The notes under the pieces were generated by a model. The model was not told the DNA's origin and searched no databases. It saw only the letters and a program-made list of their open reading frames with translations. A stretch of 13,359 nt of DNA from Gemmatimonas phototrophica (GTDB taxonomy: Bacteria; Gemmatimonadota; Gemmatimonadetes; Longimicrobiales; Gaopeijiaceae): contig CAMCNM010000023.1 of the NCBI GenBank assembly GCA_945876015.1, positions 1 through 13,359 of the forward strand, in the 5' to 3' direction. The position numbers and the translations under genes are program-made. Shown here piece after piece: positions 1 to 8,644 of this stretch (its first letter is position 1; each line of letters begins with the position of its first letter).

Positions 1-1
1 C

Positions 2-273
2 GTCCTGTTCGTGATCAACGCCGAGGGCAAGCCGGAGCCCAGGGCGATCACGATCGGACTCAACGACTACGACCACACGCAGGTACTGTCCGGCGTCGAA
101 GAGGGAGCGCAGGTCGCGCTGCTCGGCGCAGCCGAGCTGCAGGCGCAGCAGGCGCAGTTCCTGAACCGGGTCCGGCAGGGCGCCGGCGCCGGCGGGTTCG
201 GCGGTGGACAGGTGTTCATCGGCGGCGGTCCCGGTGGTGGTGGCGGCGGCGGCGGTGGTGGTGGGCCCCGCTG

Positions 274-274
<1 letters not shown>
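2..274 (+). CDS. Periplasmic adaptor (membrane fusion protein) of an efflux system, C-terminal end only
   Basis: Only the last 90 codons are present; the reading frame is open to the left edge. The visible part begins VLFVINAEGKPEPRAI, followed by a strand-rich stretch with the pattern I-x-I-G-L-N-D and V-L-S-G-V-E-E-G. This resembles the membrane-proximal domain of MacA/HlyD-type adaptors, which bridge an inner-membrane transporter to an outer-membrane channel. A Q/A-rich helix-like segment follows. The protein ends in a low-complexity tail of about 30 residues that is almost all glycine, including a run of 11 glycines. The stop codon shares one base with the start of the MacB-type permease gene, which supports an adaptor role in the same exporter. 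The family call rests on a short fragment plus this neighbour. Confidence 0.72.
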
Positions 275-1491
<1,217 letters not shown>

Positions 1492-1511
1492 CTCGGCACA
1501 CCGAGCATGCA

Positions 1512-1549
1512 CGAAGCCCCTCCGTCGCTCGCGCGGCGAAGGGGCTTCG
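1512..1549. terminator. Strong hairpin between convergent genes, probable bidirectional terminator
   Basis: A 10-bp perfect stem (CGAAGCCCCT at 1512-1521 with AGGGGCTTCG at 1540-1549) is extended, after one C/A mismatch, by six more pairs including one G-T pair, closing on a four-base loop. It lies 20 bases after the permease stop and 13 bases before the end of the opposing gene, so it can serve both strands. No run of T follows on either side, so it is not a textbook Rho-independent terminator; U-tract-poor hairpins are common in GC-rich genomes. Confidence 0.7.
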
Positions 1550-1562
1550 GCGTTCCGGACGG

Positions 1563-2066
1563 CTACTGGTTGAAGCTCGCCCGGTAGGCGATGGCGGGGA
1601 TCGGGATGACGCGCTGCGTGATGGGAAAGTCGTCGTCGGGATCGGGGCGCTGGACCGAGAGCCCGCGCATCGCGTTGACCTCCCACGTCAGGTGGCTCGG
1701 CCCGGAGATCTTCCAGTCCGCGCCGAGCGGGAAGCGCGCGATCAACGCTGTCCCCGTTCCATCGGGCGTGCGTCCGGTCAGGAGCCAGAGTCCGCCACCG
1801 ACCGAGGGCTTGAGCCACGACGCGCCGAAGTACTGCTTGCCCACCACGGAGACGCCGACGTCGTGGAAGGAGAACGTGGTGACGAGCAGTTCCACGCCCC
1901 GATCGTTCCACAGCTTCTCCACGACCACGCCCACGAAGCCGGTACCTCCGAAGCTCAGTCCCACCCGGAAGCTGTTCTGGGCGGCGGCACGCCCCGCGGC
2001 GAGCCACGAGAGCCCGAGAGCCAGAAGGGCGACGCGAGTGAACGAGCGGAGGCGTCTGCGGGTCAT
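1563..2066 (-). CDS. Small secreted protein of unknown function
   Basis: A 167-residue protein, family not recognised. The start at 2066 gives a clear signal peptide: basic [11 protein letters not shown], a hydrophobic core [13 protein letters not shown], then GRAAAQ with likely cleavage after AAA. A start 19 codons upstream is possible but would put a long basic extension before the signal peptide. The mature part alternates glycine with aromatic and hydrophobic residues, as in [23 protein letters not shown] and [13 protein letters not shown]. That suggests antiparallel strands, perhaps a small barrel or lipocalin-like fold in the periplasm or outer membrane. It contains no cysteine in the mature part and ends SFNQ rather than in the terminal aromatic usual for outer-membrane barrels. 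No Shine-Dalgarno sequence precedes the start; a -10-like hexamer lies five bases upstream, so the mRNA may be leaderless. It is transcribed toward the permease gene. Confidence 0.72.
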   Translation of the reverse strand: MTRRRLRSFTRVALLALGLSWLAAGRAAAQNSFRVGLSFGGTGFVGVVVEKLWNDRGVELLVTTFSFHDVGVSVVGKQYFGASWLKPSVGGGLWLLTGRTPDGTGTALIARFPLGADWKISGPSHLTWEVNAMRGLSVQRPDPDDDFPITQRVIPIPAIAYRASFNQ

Positions 2067-2071
2067 ACGCA

Positions 2072-2077
2072 AGTATA
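2072..2077 (-). promoter_or_regulatory. -10-like hexamer TATACT just before the 1563-2066 gene
   Basis: On the minus strand the hexamer TATACT (one mismatch to TATAAT) ends five bases before the ATG at 2066. No good -35 is visible; TGGCTC at 2101-2096 with an 18-base spacer is the best and is weak. If it is used, transcription would begin at or next to the start codon. Confidence 0.35.
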
Positions 2078-2139
2078 GACGTGGCCGGGGGGGGCGAGCC
2101 ATCCTCAGCAGACAGCAGGCCACGCGCAGGGTTCAGATC

Positions 2140-2146
2140 GGAGGAG
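2140..2146 (+). promoter_or_regulatory. Shine-Dalgarno sequence that fixes a TTG start
   Basis: GGAGGAG lies five to six bases before TTG at 2150-2152. It is the only good ribosome-binding site in this reading frame. It decides for the TTG start over the upstream GTG at 2081, which has no such site and would add 23 residues of low-quality sequence. Confidence 0.7.
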
Positions 2147-2149
2147 CGC

Positions 2150-2542
2150 TTGGGTAAGAAGAAGGACGAGTTCGATCCGGATGCCCTGGCCGACAAGGTC
2201 GAGGACCTGGGGATCGCTCGGATCAACCGTCACATTGTCCTGTGCTGCGACCAGACCAAACCCAAGTGCTCCGACCGGAAGGAGTCGATCGAAGCCTGGG
2301 ACTTCCTGAAGCAGCGCCTGCAGGAACTCGGGCTCGCGGGCGAAGGCGGGGTATACCGCACCAGGGCGAATTGCCTGCGCGTCTGCCAGGACGGACCGAT
2401 CGCAGTGGTCTACCCGGACGGCACCTGGTACCGGAACTGCCACCCTCCGGTGCTCGAGCGCATCGTTCAGGAGCACCTCATCGGAGGACGCCCGGTGGAG
2501 GAGTTCGTCATCGTGCAGCATCCGCTACCGGAGCCGGATTGA
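2150..2542 (+). CDS. Thioredoxin-like [2Fe-2S] ferredoxin domain protein
   Basis: A 130-residue protein from a TTG start with a strong Shine-Dalgarno site. Residues about 25-125 match the thioredoxin-fold [2Fe-2S] ferredoxin family (Aquifex Fd4 type, also the NuoE C-terminal domain). A first strand, RHIVLCC, carries C32 and C33, with C40 soon after. A helix ([18 protein letters not shown]) follows. Then comes [12 protein letters not shown] with C75 and C79, and the strand/turn [10 protein letters not shown] with a sixth cysteine, C97. The cluster ligands are probably C32 or C33, C40, C75 and C79. The C75-x3-C79 pair followed by Q-D/E-G-P is the family hallmark. The role is electron transfer or Fe-S sensing in the cytosol; no partner enzyme is visible nearby. 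The next gene overlaps its stop codon. Confidence 0.87.
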   Translation: MGKKKDEFDPDALADKVEDLGIARINRHIVLCCDQTKPKCSDRKESIEAWDFLKQRLQELGLAGEGGVYRTRANCLRVCQDGPIAVVYPDGTWYRNCHPPVLERIVQEHLIGGRPVEEFVIVQHPLPEPD

Positions 2543-3363
2543 GCGCTTCGGCTGGGGTGGGTCGAGTCCTCCTCCTCGCGGCAGCGTTGCTTCCGGGCTC
2601 CGCGGCCGCTCAGCTCCGGCCGATCGAGCCGGTCCCGTGGGACGCGCTGTCGTCCGACGGACCGGTGCTTCGCGTCGGCATGGCTCGCCACGCGGGCGCT
2701 CGCGCCGCGCTCGCGGGCACGCAGGGCACGCTCACCGAGGTCGGGATCTACACGGGGACCTGGACGCTCGGACGCGTGGCCATCGAGATCGGCGGCGTGG
2801 CGACCCGGACGTTCTCGGACGACTCCGTCTATGCCGCCCCGGTAGCCGACACACGCGCGTCGAACGGCGAACGCCACATGGACACGGGTGAGCACCGCTT
2901 CGCCACCACCGTCCTGCTCACGGCGCCCACGAGCCCGGTGGACGTCGTCATGCGCTTCGGCACTCGCCTGCCCACCACCGACAACGCGCAGGGGCTCGGC
3001 CGGGATCAGACCGACTTCTTCGGCGGTTTCGGCGGCAGGGTGCGGAGGCGAGCGGTGGAGGCGGTGGGGGAAGCCGGGATCGGCATCCTAGGTACGCGGC
3101 TCACGCGTCCGGAGCAGGTGGACGTGCTGCTCTACGCAGCGCGGCTGGGCTGGAATCGGGAGCGCGCGCGCGTTTGGCTGGAGACCGTCGGACAGCACGA
3201 CACGCGGCGGTCGGCGGAGCTGCGCGGGCTGGAGGATCTGAACGAGGCCCGGTTCGTGGGTGAGGTCGGCGGCGATCGGCGGCTGCGCGTTACGCTGGTG
3301 CGCGGACTGACGCCCGCGAGCGTTGACCTCGGGATCGTGCTGGAAGGCGGGTTCTTGTTCTAG
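2539..3363 (+). CDS. Probable outer-membrane beta-barrel protein, function unknown
   Basis: A 274-residue protein, family not recognised. The chosen start is TTG at 2539, which overlaps the ferredoxin stop as TTGA and has GGAG five bases upstream. It yields a short signal peptide: [18 protein letters not shown], with likely cleavage before QLRPIEP. GTG at 2557 is an alternative start but would shorten the signal peptide. The mature part is rich in alternating strands with glycine ([43 protein letters not shown]). The chain ends [10 protein letters not shown], and a terminal phenylalanine on an alternating strand is the usual signal for outer-membrane barrel assembly. A small barrel of about 10-12 strands is likely. 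There is no link in function to the ferredoxin other than cotranslation. The stop lies four bases from the stop of the opposing gene. Confidence 0.75.
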   Translation: MSASAGVGRVLLLAAALLPGSAAAQLRPIEPVPWDALSSDGPVLRVGMARHAGARAALAGTQGTLTEVGIYTGTWTLGRVAIEIGGVATRTFSDDSVYAAPVADTRASNGERHMDTGEHRFATTVLLTAPTSPVDVVMRFGTRLPTTDNAQGLGRDQTDFFGGFGGRVRRRAVEAVGEAGIGILGTRLTRPEQVDVLLYAARLGWNRERARVWLETVGQHDTRRSAELRGLEDLNEARFVGEVGGDRRLRVTLVRGLTPASVDLGIVLEGGFLF

Positions 3364-3367
3364 CCGG

Positions 3368-5101
3368 TCAGCGCGCGGGGGGGTCGGGCAGGATGACGGT
3401 CGCGATGGTGGCCGCGGTACCGGCCATGGGCGTCACCGTCTGGTCCTCCGAACGCCGTTCACCGAGAAGCACCCAGATCCGGACCCGGATCTTGTTGTCG
3501 GCGGGCACGCGGCAGACGAGGTAGGCACCGCGGTCGTCGGTCAGTGCGCTCGAGTCGGTGAGGCCCATGCGGACGTTCCGATCCGACATCCCCGCGACCG
3601 ACTCCCAGGCGACATGGACTTCGGCTCCGGGCACCGGGTTGCCGTCGAGTCCCAGCACCCGGCCCAGGACGACCACCTCGTCCACCGACATGTCTTCCTC
3701 GCTGCAGAGCGCGAGGAACGTCGCTTTCAAGGGCGGGATCTCCAGCTGCACCGGGGTCATCCCGGACTGCGCCACCTCGACGTCCACGACGCTGGCATCG
3801 ACCCCGGCGAACTCGAGCATCGGGAGCGACACCCCGATCTTCCACCTCCCCTTGGTCAACCCGGTCAGTCTGAACGCGCCGAGGGAATCGGTGAACGTCT
3901 CCGCCTCGGTGCCCCGCGCCACCACGCGCACGCCCTTGGCGGGCAGTCCCAGGCTGTCGATGACGGTCCCGCGCACGCCGGTGGAGATCTCGTCCATCAC
4001 GACCTCGCCGGTGTTCGTGACCGCGCGCTGCACGACCGCCCCTTCCACGCGGTAGCCGGTGACCTGGTAGGTGCTCCTGGAGGTGCGCGCATTCCGGAGC
4101 TCGGTGATGACCGGCATCCGGATGCTCCACTCCTTCACGATCCACGTCCCGTTGGGGAGGTTGACGAGTGTCAGATCGCCCCCCGCGTCGTGATCGGCGG
4201 GACCCTCCCGGAGGTTCGTGTAGCGGTACTCGATCGAGAGGAGGCGCGCGGTGGCCTGGTCGAGCCACAGGACACCCGACACGTCGGTGAGCCGTCGGTT
4301 GCCCAGCGGCTCGAACGTCAGCCCGATGAGCGCCCTCCCTTCGCGCTCCCCGCTCTGGAGCTTGAAGCAATGCGTGTCCAGGAACGCGTCGGAGAGCAGC
4401 ACGTTCGCGTCGGGAGCCCAGTACTGCTAGTCGCCGTTCGAGAGGATCTCGATGTATCCCTTGGCTCGTAGCGTGTCCGGATGGATCGCGCTGAACGGGT
4501 TCGTCGAGTACTGACGACTGAAGGATCGCTTCTCGGACAGAACGGCCTGCGCATACTCGTCCATCGTCCGATCGAACTTCATCCACGTGAAGTTGTAGAT
4601 CGCGCGGTCGCTGGTCCACGTCGCCGCGTCGAGCGCCTTGCGCGCTTCCTCCCAGACCCGGGCGGTCGCCAGGCCCTCCGAGGGTCTCACCTCGCAGCGG
4701 CGGCTGGATGCGCTCACGTCGATGCCCGCGAGCTCGACCGGTTTCACGGCGCTCTCGACGTTCTGCTGGACGCTGGCGCCCGCGGCGACGTCGAACGGGG
4801 CGCTGTCGGTGCTCCCGTAGCCGATCCGGTCCACCCTGAGGCGATACCGACCCGGAGCCGGCACCGGGACGCGGAACCGGCCGTTGGCGGCGCTGAGCAC
4901 GCCACCGATCCGGATGCCGCTCTGATCGAGGAGCAGCAGGACCATCGCTCCCTCGATGGGCGCCAAGGTCGAGCCTTCCGTGACCGTCCCGCGGACCTCC
5001 TGCTGCTGGGCGGCCGGCTGTTGGGCGGCGGCGACGGCAGGCAGGAAGGGAAGGGTGGAGAGCGCCAGTACGGCCAGGTGCGCACGGGTGGGGCGGATCA
5101 T
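3368..5101 (-). pseudogene. Secreted carboxypeptidase-regulatory-like domain protein interrupted by an in-frame TAG
   Basis: One continuous minus-strand frame of 578 codons, counting the final TGA, is broken by a single TAG at 4427-4429 (codon 225). Before it: a signal peptide (HLAVLALSTLPFLPAVAAAQ), then a carboxypeptidase-regulatory-like domain at about residues 35-110 (VRGTVTEGSTLAPIEGA, NGRFRVPVPAPGRYRLRV), then a helical middle region. The frame continues at once after the stop (QYWAPDANVLLSDAFLDTHCF), with no frame change. Two more domains of the same kind follow: GVRGTVIDSLGLPAKGVRV with TDSLGAFRL, and VVVLGRVLGLDGNPVPGAEV with TDDRGAYLV. Such proteins are usually exported and sit at the outer membrane. 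The first GTG after the stop (4402) has no ribosome-binding site, so the second half is unlikely to be made alone. The break could be a true nonsense mutation, an assembly error or, less likely, readthrough. There is no Shine-Dalgarno site at the 5101 start. Confidence 0.8.
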
Positions 5102-5110
5102 CGCGGGGAA

Positions 5111-5116
5111 GCTATA
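5111..5116 (-). promoter_or_regulatory. -10-like hexamer TATAGC before the 3368-5101 gene
   Basis: On the minus strand TATAGC ends nine bases before the ATG at 5101, within the 35-base gap after the phosphatase gene. No convincing -35 is visible. If used, it would give a leader of only a few bases, consistent with the missing Shine-Dalgarno site. The gene could equally be read through from the phosphatase. Confidence 0.25.
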
Positions 5117-5136
5117 CGGGTTTCCGTGCCCCGGCA

Positions 5137-5913
5137 TTACCCCTTGGCCGAGCCGTTCTCCACCCGCTTTCCCCACGCTTCGGTCAACACCGCGCAGATG
5201 GTCGCCCAGGCAAAGCCGACCATGAAGCCGGCTATCACGTCGGACGGGTAGTGCACACCCAGGTACATCCGCGTCCACCCGATCACCCCGATCAGGATCG
5301 CTCCGAACGTATAGACGGCGGTGCGGGCCCGCCCCGGCCCGACGACGTGGCCGATCGAGTACGACACCACGGTATAGAACACCATCGAGTTCATGGCGTG
5401 GCCGGAGGGGAACGACAGGTACCCGACATCCACGAGCCACTCGAACACGTCCGGGCGCGCGCGTTGGAACACCGCCTTCAGGGTCTGATTCAGCACCAGG
5501 CTACCGGTGACGGCGATCCAGATGAGCGCGACGTAACGCTCCTTCTCGAGATGCCAGAGAAGCACGCTCACCATCAGCCCGATCACCGCCAGCACCACGA
5601 ACGACCCGAGCGCAGTCACCTCCATCGCGCTCGTGTCGAGCCAGCCGGTCCCGTGCGCGTGGATCCAGGTGAGGACCGCGCGGTCGAACGTTTCGGTGTC
5701 CCCCTCGAGTACTTCGTCCGCGAGCCCGGCGAACGCCCAGAGCGCGAGCATGGAGAGGCCGAGCGCGACCGTCAGGTAGAGCCCGAGGGCGGCGTGCAGC
5801 GCCTTGGCGCGCGAGACGCCCAGGTCGCGGAGACGCCGCGCGAGCCCGCGCAGCGCCCCTCCCGCGGCCCGTTCGGAGCCCGTCTTCTTTTCCAACGATC
5901 CAGTCTGAGCCAT
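5137..5913 (-). CDS. PAP2-superfamily membrane phosphatase
   Basis: A 258-residue integral membrane protein with the three PAP2 (phosphatidic acid phosphatase type 2) motifs in order. Motif 1, K-x6-R-P, is KAVFQRARP with K146, R153 and P154. Motif 2, PSGH, is at residues 169-172. Motif 3, R-x5-H-x3-D, is R215, H221 and D225 in TRMYLGVHYPSD. All catalytic residues are present. Five to six hydrophobic segments are visible, with the active site expected on the outer face of the inner membrane. Members hydrolyse phosphatidate, phosphatidylglycerophosphate or undecaprenyl pyrophosphate, and the substrate cannot be told here. An N-terminal cytosolic stretch of about 40 residues is basic. I chose ATG at 5913 because AAGGAGGG (5931-5924) stands ten bases before it; the upstream ATG at 5937 would place that site inside the gene. 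It is divergent from the aminopeptidase gene, and a 35-base gap separates it from the gene downstream. Confidence 0.93.
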   Translation of the reverse strand: MAQTGSLEKKTGSERAAGGALRGLARRLRDLGVSRAKALHAALGLYLTVALGLSMLALWAFAGLADEVLEGDTETFDRAVLTWIHAHGTGWLDTSAMEVTALGSFVVLAVIGLMVSVLLWHLEKERYVALIWIAVTGSLVLNQTLKAVFQRARPDVFEWLVDVGYLSFPSGHAMNSMVFYTVVSYSIGHVVGPGRARTAVYTFGAILIGVIGWTRMYLGVHYPSDVIAGFMVGFAWATICAVLTEAWGKRVENGSAKG

Positions 5914-5985
5914 GCCGCCTCTACCCTCCTTGAGCATCGTCCATACCCGGAATGCACGCCCCGGGCCAGAGGGGACAGCCGGGCG

Positions 5986-6014
5986 TGGACCTTACCCGGC
6001 GGCCTCTCTAGCTT
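5986..6014 (+). promoter_or_regulatory. Candidate sigma70-type promoter for the aminopeptidase operon
   Basis: TGGACC (5986-5991; four of six match TTGACA) and TAGCTT (6009-6014; keeps the key T, A and final T) are 17 bases apart. They lie in the 137-base divergent region upstream of the GTG at 6051. The predicted start near 6021 gives a leader of about 30 bases carrying AAGGAG. No convincing promoter for the opposite phosphatase gene was seen. Confidence 0.45.
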
Positions 6015-6050
6015 CGGGGGCCCGTCGTCCCGGTCCCGAAGGAGCCCAGA

Positions 6051-7376
6051 GTGCACGAGCCGTTGGGAGGTTTCTCCCCGGATACCTTCCGCCGCCGTCG
6101 CGAGCGGACGCTGGCCGGTCTGGACGACGGCGTGCTCGTGCTACCCGCCGCTCCGGAGCTCTTCCGGTCGCGGGACACGGAGCACCCGTATCGCCCGGAC
6201 AGCGAGCTGTTCTACCTGACCGGCGTCGTCGAGCCGGTCGCCGTCGCGGTGCTTCGTCCGGGGGAAAGGGAGCAGTTCACCCTCTTCGTGCAGGGGCGCG
6301 AGCCCGAGATGGAGCTTTGGACCGGGGAGCGGCTCGGGCCCGACCGGGCGCGCGAGGTCTTCGGCGCCGACGCGGTGCACCCGATCTCCGAGCTGGAGGC
6401 GAAGCTCGCACCGCTCCTCGGCGGACCGCGCTCGATCTACTACCGATGGGGAGCCTCCGACCGCACCGACCGGATCGTGCTCGACGCGCTCGCGCGCGGC
6501 CGTGCGCGCGGGCCGCGCAAGGGAACGGGCCCGCGCGCCGTGATCGACCCGGGCGAAATCCTCGACGAGCAGAGGCTGATCAAGGAAGCGGACGAGATCG
6601 CGCTCCTCCGCCGGGCGGCCGGGATCACCGTGGACGCCTTCCGCACCGCGCTCGGCGCGACCGCGCCCGGGGTCGGCGAGTGGGAGCTCGAGGCGATCCT
6701 GGACGGCTCGTTCCGCCGCGCCGGAGCCGACGGCCCCGGCTACGAGACGATCGTGGGAAGCGGCAAGAACGCGTGCGTGCTCCATTACGTGCAGAACGGC
6801 TCCGTGCTCACGGACGGCGATCTCGTCGTGGTGGACGCGGGTGCCGCGCTCGGGCTCTATCACGCCGACATCACGCGCACGTTCCCCGTATCGGGGCGCT
6901 TCACCGGCGAGCAGCGGGCGGTCTACGAGGTGGTGGAGTCCGCGCGCGCGGCGGCGGTCGCGGCGACGCGCCCGGGTGCCACGATCGCGGGGATCCATCG
7001 CGCCACGGAAGAGATGATGACCGCTGGGCTGGTCGAGCTGGGGGTTCTCTCCGGAGACGTCGCGACGCTGGTCGGCGAGGGGAAGCACAGACCCTTCTAT
7101 CCGCACCAGACCTCGCACTGGCTCGGTCTCGACGTGCACGACGTGGGCGATTACGTGCGTGGGGGTGAGCCGCGCGTCCTGGCGCCCGGCATGGTCTTCA
7201 CGGTCGAGCCCGGCCTCTACTTCCGGCCGGGCACGCCCGAGTCCGAGCGCTTCGCCGGCATCGGCGTGCGCGTCGAGGACGATGTGCTCGTGACCGCGAC
7301 CGGCTGCGAGAACCTGACCGGCGCCCTGCCGACCGCCGCCGACCAGGTGGCGGCGCTGGTGGGGCGCGCCTCGTGA
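6051..7376 (+). CDS. pepP: Xaa-Pro aminopeptidase (M24B family)
   Basis: A 441-residue metallopeptidase, the same size as E. coli PepP, which releases an N-terminal residue preceding proline, acting in the cytosol. The N-terminal domain is at about residues 1-170 (FRRRRERTLAGL, SELFYLTGV). The C-terminal pita-bread domain carries all five dinuclear metal ligands: D262 (VVVDAGA), D273 (HADITRTFP), H356 (TSHWLGLDVHD), E386 (TVEPGLYF) and E409 (GVRVEDDV). These correspond closely in position to E. coli D260, D271, H354, E383 and E406. Start is GTG, with AAGGAG six bases upstream. Its stop overlaps the next gene by four bases (GTGA), so the two are probably cotranslated. Nothing in the sequence suggests a changed activity. 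Confidence 0.95.
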   Translation: MHEPLGGFSPDTFRRRRERTLAGLDDGVLVLPAAPELFRSRDTEHPYRPDSELFYLTGVVEPVAVAVLRPGEREQFTLFVQGREPEMELWTGERLGPDRAREVFGADAVHPISELEAKLAPLLGGPRSIYYRWGASDRTDRIVLDALARGRARGPRKGTGPRAVIDPGEILDEQRLIKEADEIALLRRAAGITVDAFRTALGATAPGVGEWELEAILDGSFRRAGADGPGYETIVGSGKNACVLHYVQNGSVLTDGDLVVVDAGAALGLYHADITRTFPVSGRFTGEQRAVYEVVESARAAAVAATRPGATIAGIHRATEEMMTAGLVELGVLSGDVATLVGEGKHRPFYPHQTSHWLGLDVHDVGDYVRGGEPRVLAPGMVFTVEPGLYFRPGTPESERFAGIGVRVEDDVLVTATGCENLTGALPTAADQVAALVGRAS

Positions 7377-8236
7377 GCGAAGGCAGCCAGACTCCGTCGC
7401 TCCTCCTCGCCAGGCTACGCGAGCCCACCCCGCTGGTCACCGTCGAGCTGAGGCCGCCGCGCAGCGGTCTCGATCCGATGCAGACGATGAACGTCTGGAT
7501 CGACCTGAACCACTCGATCCGCCGCCTCCTCACGGATGGCCGGTTCGTGTTCGTGACCGACAATGCGGTCGGCGCGGCAGAGGAGGAGAACCTCGCGCAC
7601 CTGGCCGCCAACCTGGGAGAGGAGGTTGACCTGCGTAGGGTCGTCCCGTTCCTCACCTGCAAGCACACGCTGGACTATTGCCTGATGTACGCCGCGCGCG
7701 CCGGCTCGGCGGGCATCGAGTCGCTCACGGTGCTCGGTGGAGACAACTCGGTCGGGCCGCCCCGCGCGGTGCCCCACGCGTACCAGTTGCGCGCGCTGAT
7801 CCAGCAGCGGATGCCCGGGATCGTGCTCGGCGGGTGGGCCAACCCGCATCGCCCGGCGGCCGAGCAGGTGGGGTTCCTGGAGGCGGAGTCGTTCAAGGCG
7901 GAGTTCTTTCTCACCCAGGTGGTGTCGCACCACAGCGTGGGCAACGTCGCCGCGCTGCTCGAGGAGATGAAGCGCCGCGAGGTGGACGTGCCGGGCGTGT
8001 TCGGGGTGTTCTTCTACCGGAGCGCGAAGCCCGAGACGCTCGGGGAGCTGGGGAATTTCTTCCCGGTTCCGGCCGAAGAGCTCACGCGCGAGTTCGGGGC
8101 GGGGGCGACCCCCGAGGAGGTCTGCGCGCGCTCGATCCGCTCGCTGCGCGACGCAGGGGCCGACAAGATCTACGTGAGCAACCTGGGCTGGCGCGGCGCC
8201 GCCGCACGGTTGGAGAAGATCCTCGCGCTGGTGTAG
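7373..8236 (+). CDS. Methylenetetrahydrofolate reductase-like protein
   Basis: A 287-residue single-domain protein with the MTHFR TIM-barrel pattern. The first strand, VTVELRPPRSG, carries E25, which matches the catalytic glutamate of E. coli MetF (E28). LTVLGGDNS carries D124, like the flavin-site aspartate (D120). FFLTQVVS carries Q182, like the folate-site glutamine (Q183). MTHFR reduces 5,10-methylene- to 5-methyl-tetrahydrofolate using FAD. The sequence departs from canonical MetF: VPFLTCKHTLDYCL replaces the usual H-x-T/C-C-R/D-R segment, and a GELGNFFPVPAEELTREFG segment lies near the end. It may belong to a divergent subgroup with a different partner or substrate. It starts with GTG overlapping the pepP stop. 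It ends four bases from the opposing HEPN reading frame, leaving no room for a terminator between them. The fold is fairly sure; the reaction is less so. Confidence 0.82.
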   Translation: MSEGSQTPSLLLARLREPTPLVTVELRPPRSGLDPMQTMNVWIDLNHSIRRLLTDGRFVFVTDNAVGAAEEENLAHLAANLGEEVDLRRVVPFLTCKHTLDYCLMYAARAGSAGIESLTVLGGDNSVGPPRAVPHAYQLRALIQQRMPGIVLGGWANPHRPAAEQVGFLEAESFKAEFFLTQVVSHHSVGNVAALLEEMKRREVDVPGVFGVFFYRSAKPETLGELGNFFPVPAEELTREFGAGATPEEVCARSIRSLRDAGADKIYVSNLGWRGAAARLEKILALV

Positions 8237-8240
8237 GCGC

Positions 8241-8644
8241 TCAGCCGCCGAGGGCTGCTTCAACCGCTCGTGCGGCGCCAATCAGGCCCGTCACCAACGA
8301 CTCCTCAACGTCCAGGTAACCCTCATACTCAGCGTCATTCCGGATCTGGTGCGCCTTCGCCAGAATTCGCCAAACTTCGGGACCGAGACCAAGAGTGTGC
8401 GGGATGACCTGGAACACGACGTACCGGTTGTTCGAGCGGTACCGGCCCTCCTGAGAGCGGCCAGGCTGAGCGCGTGCGCGGCGTTGTACGCGAGGTCGAA
8501 CCTGCTCTCGATGGCCAGCGCAGGGTTCTCGGCGTCTCCGAGTCGGGCGCGGGCGGAGGTAATGAGTCCCAGATACTCCCTTTCATCGAACCTTTCCCGT
8601 TGCAGCCCTCCGGTTCCTACCAGATTCTCAAGCGGGGAGGTCAT
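8241..8644 (-). pseudogene. HEPN-domain protein, partner of the nucleotidyltransferase, frameshifted
   Basis: Codons 1-68 from ATG 8644 (MTSPLENLVGTG to LAALRRAG) read in one frame. Then the coding signal jumps frame. The next sensible residues, YRSNNRYVVFQVIPHTLGLG to the stop at 8241-8243, lie in the frame reached by adding one base near 8441-8443 (GCC-GGT-ACC becoming GCC-GGG-TAC). Repaired, the protein is 134 residues and all helical, resembling small HEPN proteins encoded beside MNT nucleotidyltransferases (SAV_6107-like; recalled, not searched). Unrepaired, translation runs to 8291 as a low-quality arginine/serine-rich tail. The HEPN RNase motif R-x4-6-H is not canonical: AHQIRNDAEYEGY has RN but tyrosine, not histidine, in the expected place. 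Its ATG lies within the end of the MNT gene (17-base overlap). It may be inactive, or the base may be missing from the assembly. Confidence 0.72.

Noticed and set aside
231..268. GGT/GGC repeat as a mobile-element or CRISPR-like repeat
   Set aside because: It is a simple codon repeat inside an intact reading frame, with no spacers or terminal repeats.
2074..2079. TATAGA as a plus-strand -10 for the ferredoxin gene
   Set aside because: No matching -35 at 16-18 bases. The same bases make a better TATACT on the minus strand.
4427..4429. Pyrrolysine or suppressor recoding at the TAG
   Set aside because: No pyl genes, suppressor tRNA or other in-frame TAGs are visible in the window. Kept only as a remote option.
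8437..8446. Programmed frameshift in the HEPN gene
   Set aside because: There is no slippery heptamer, downstream structure or stop at the site. A missing base is simpler.
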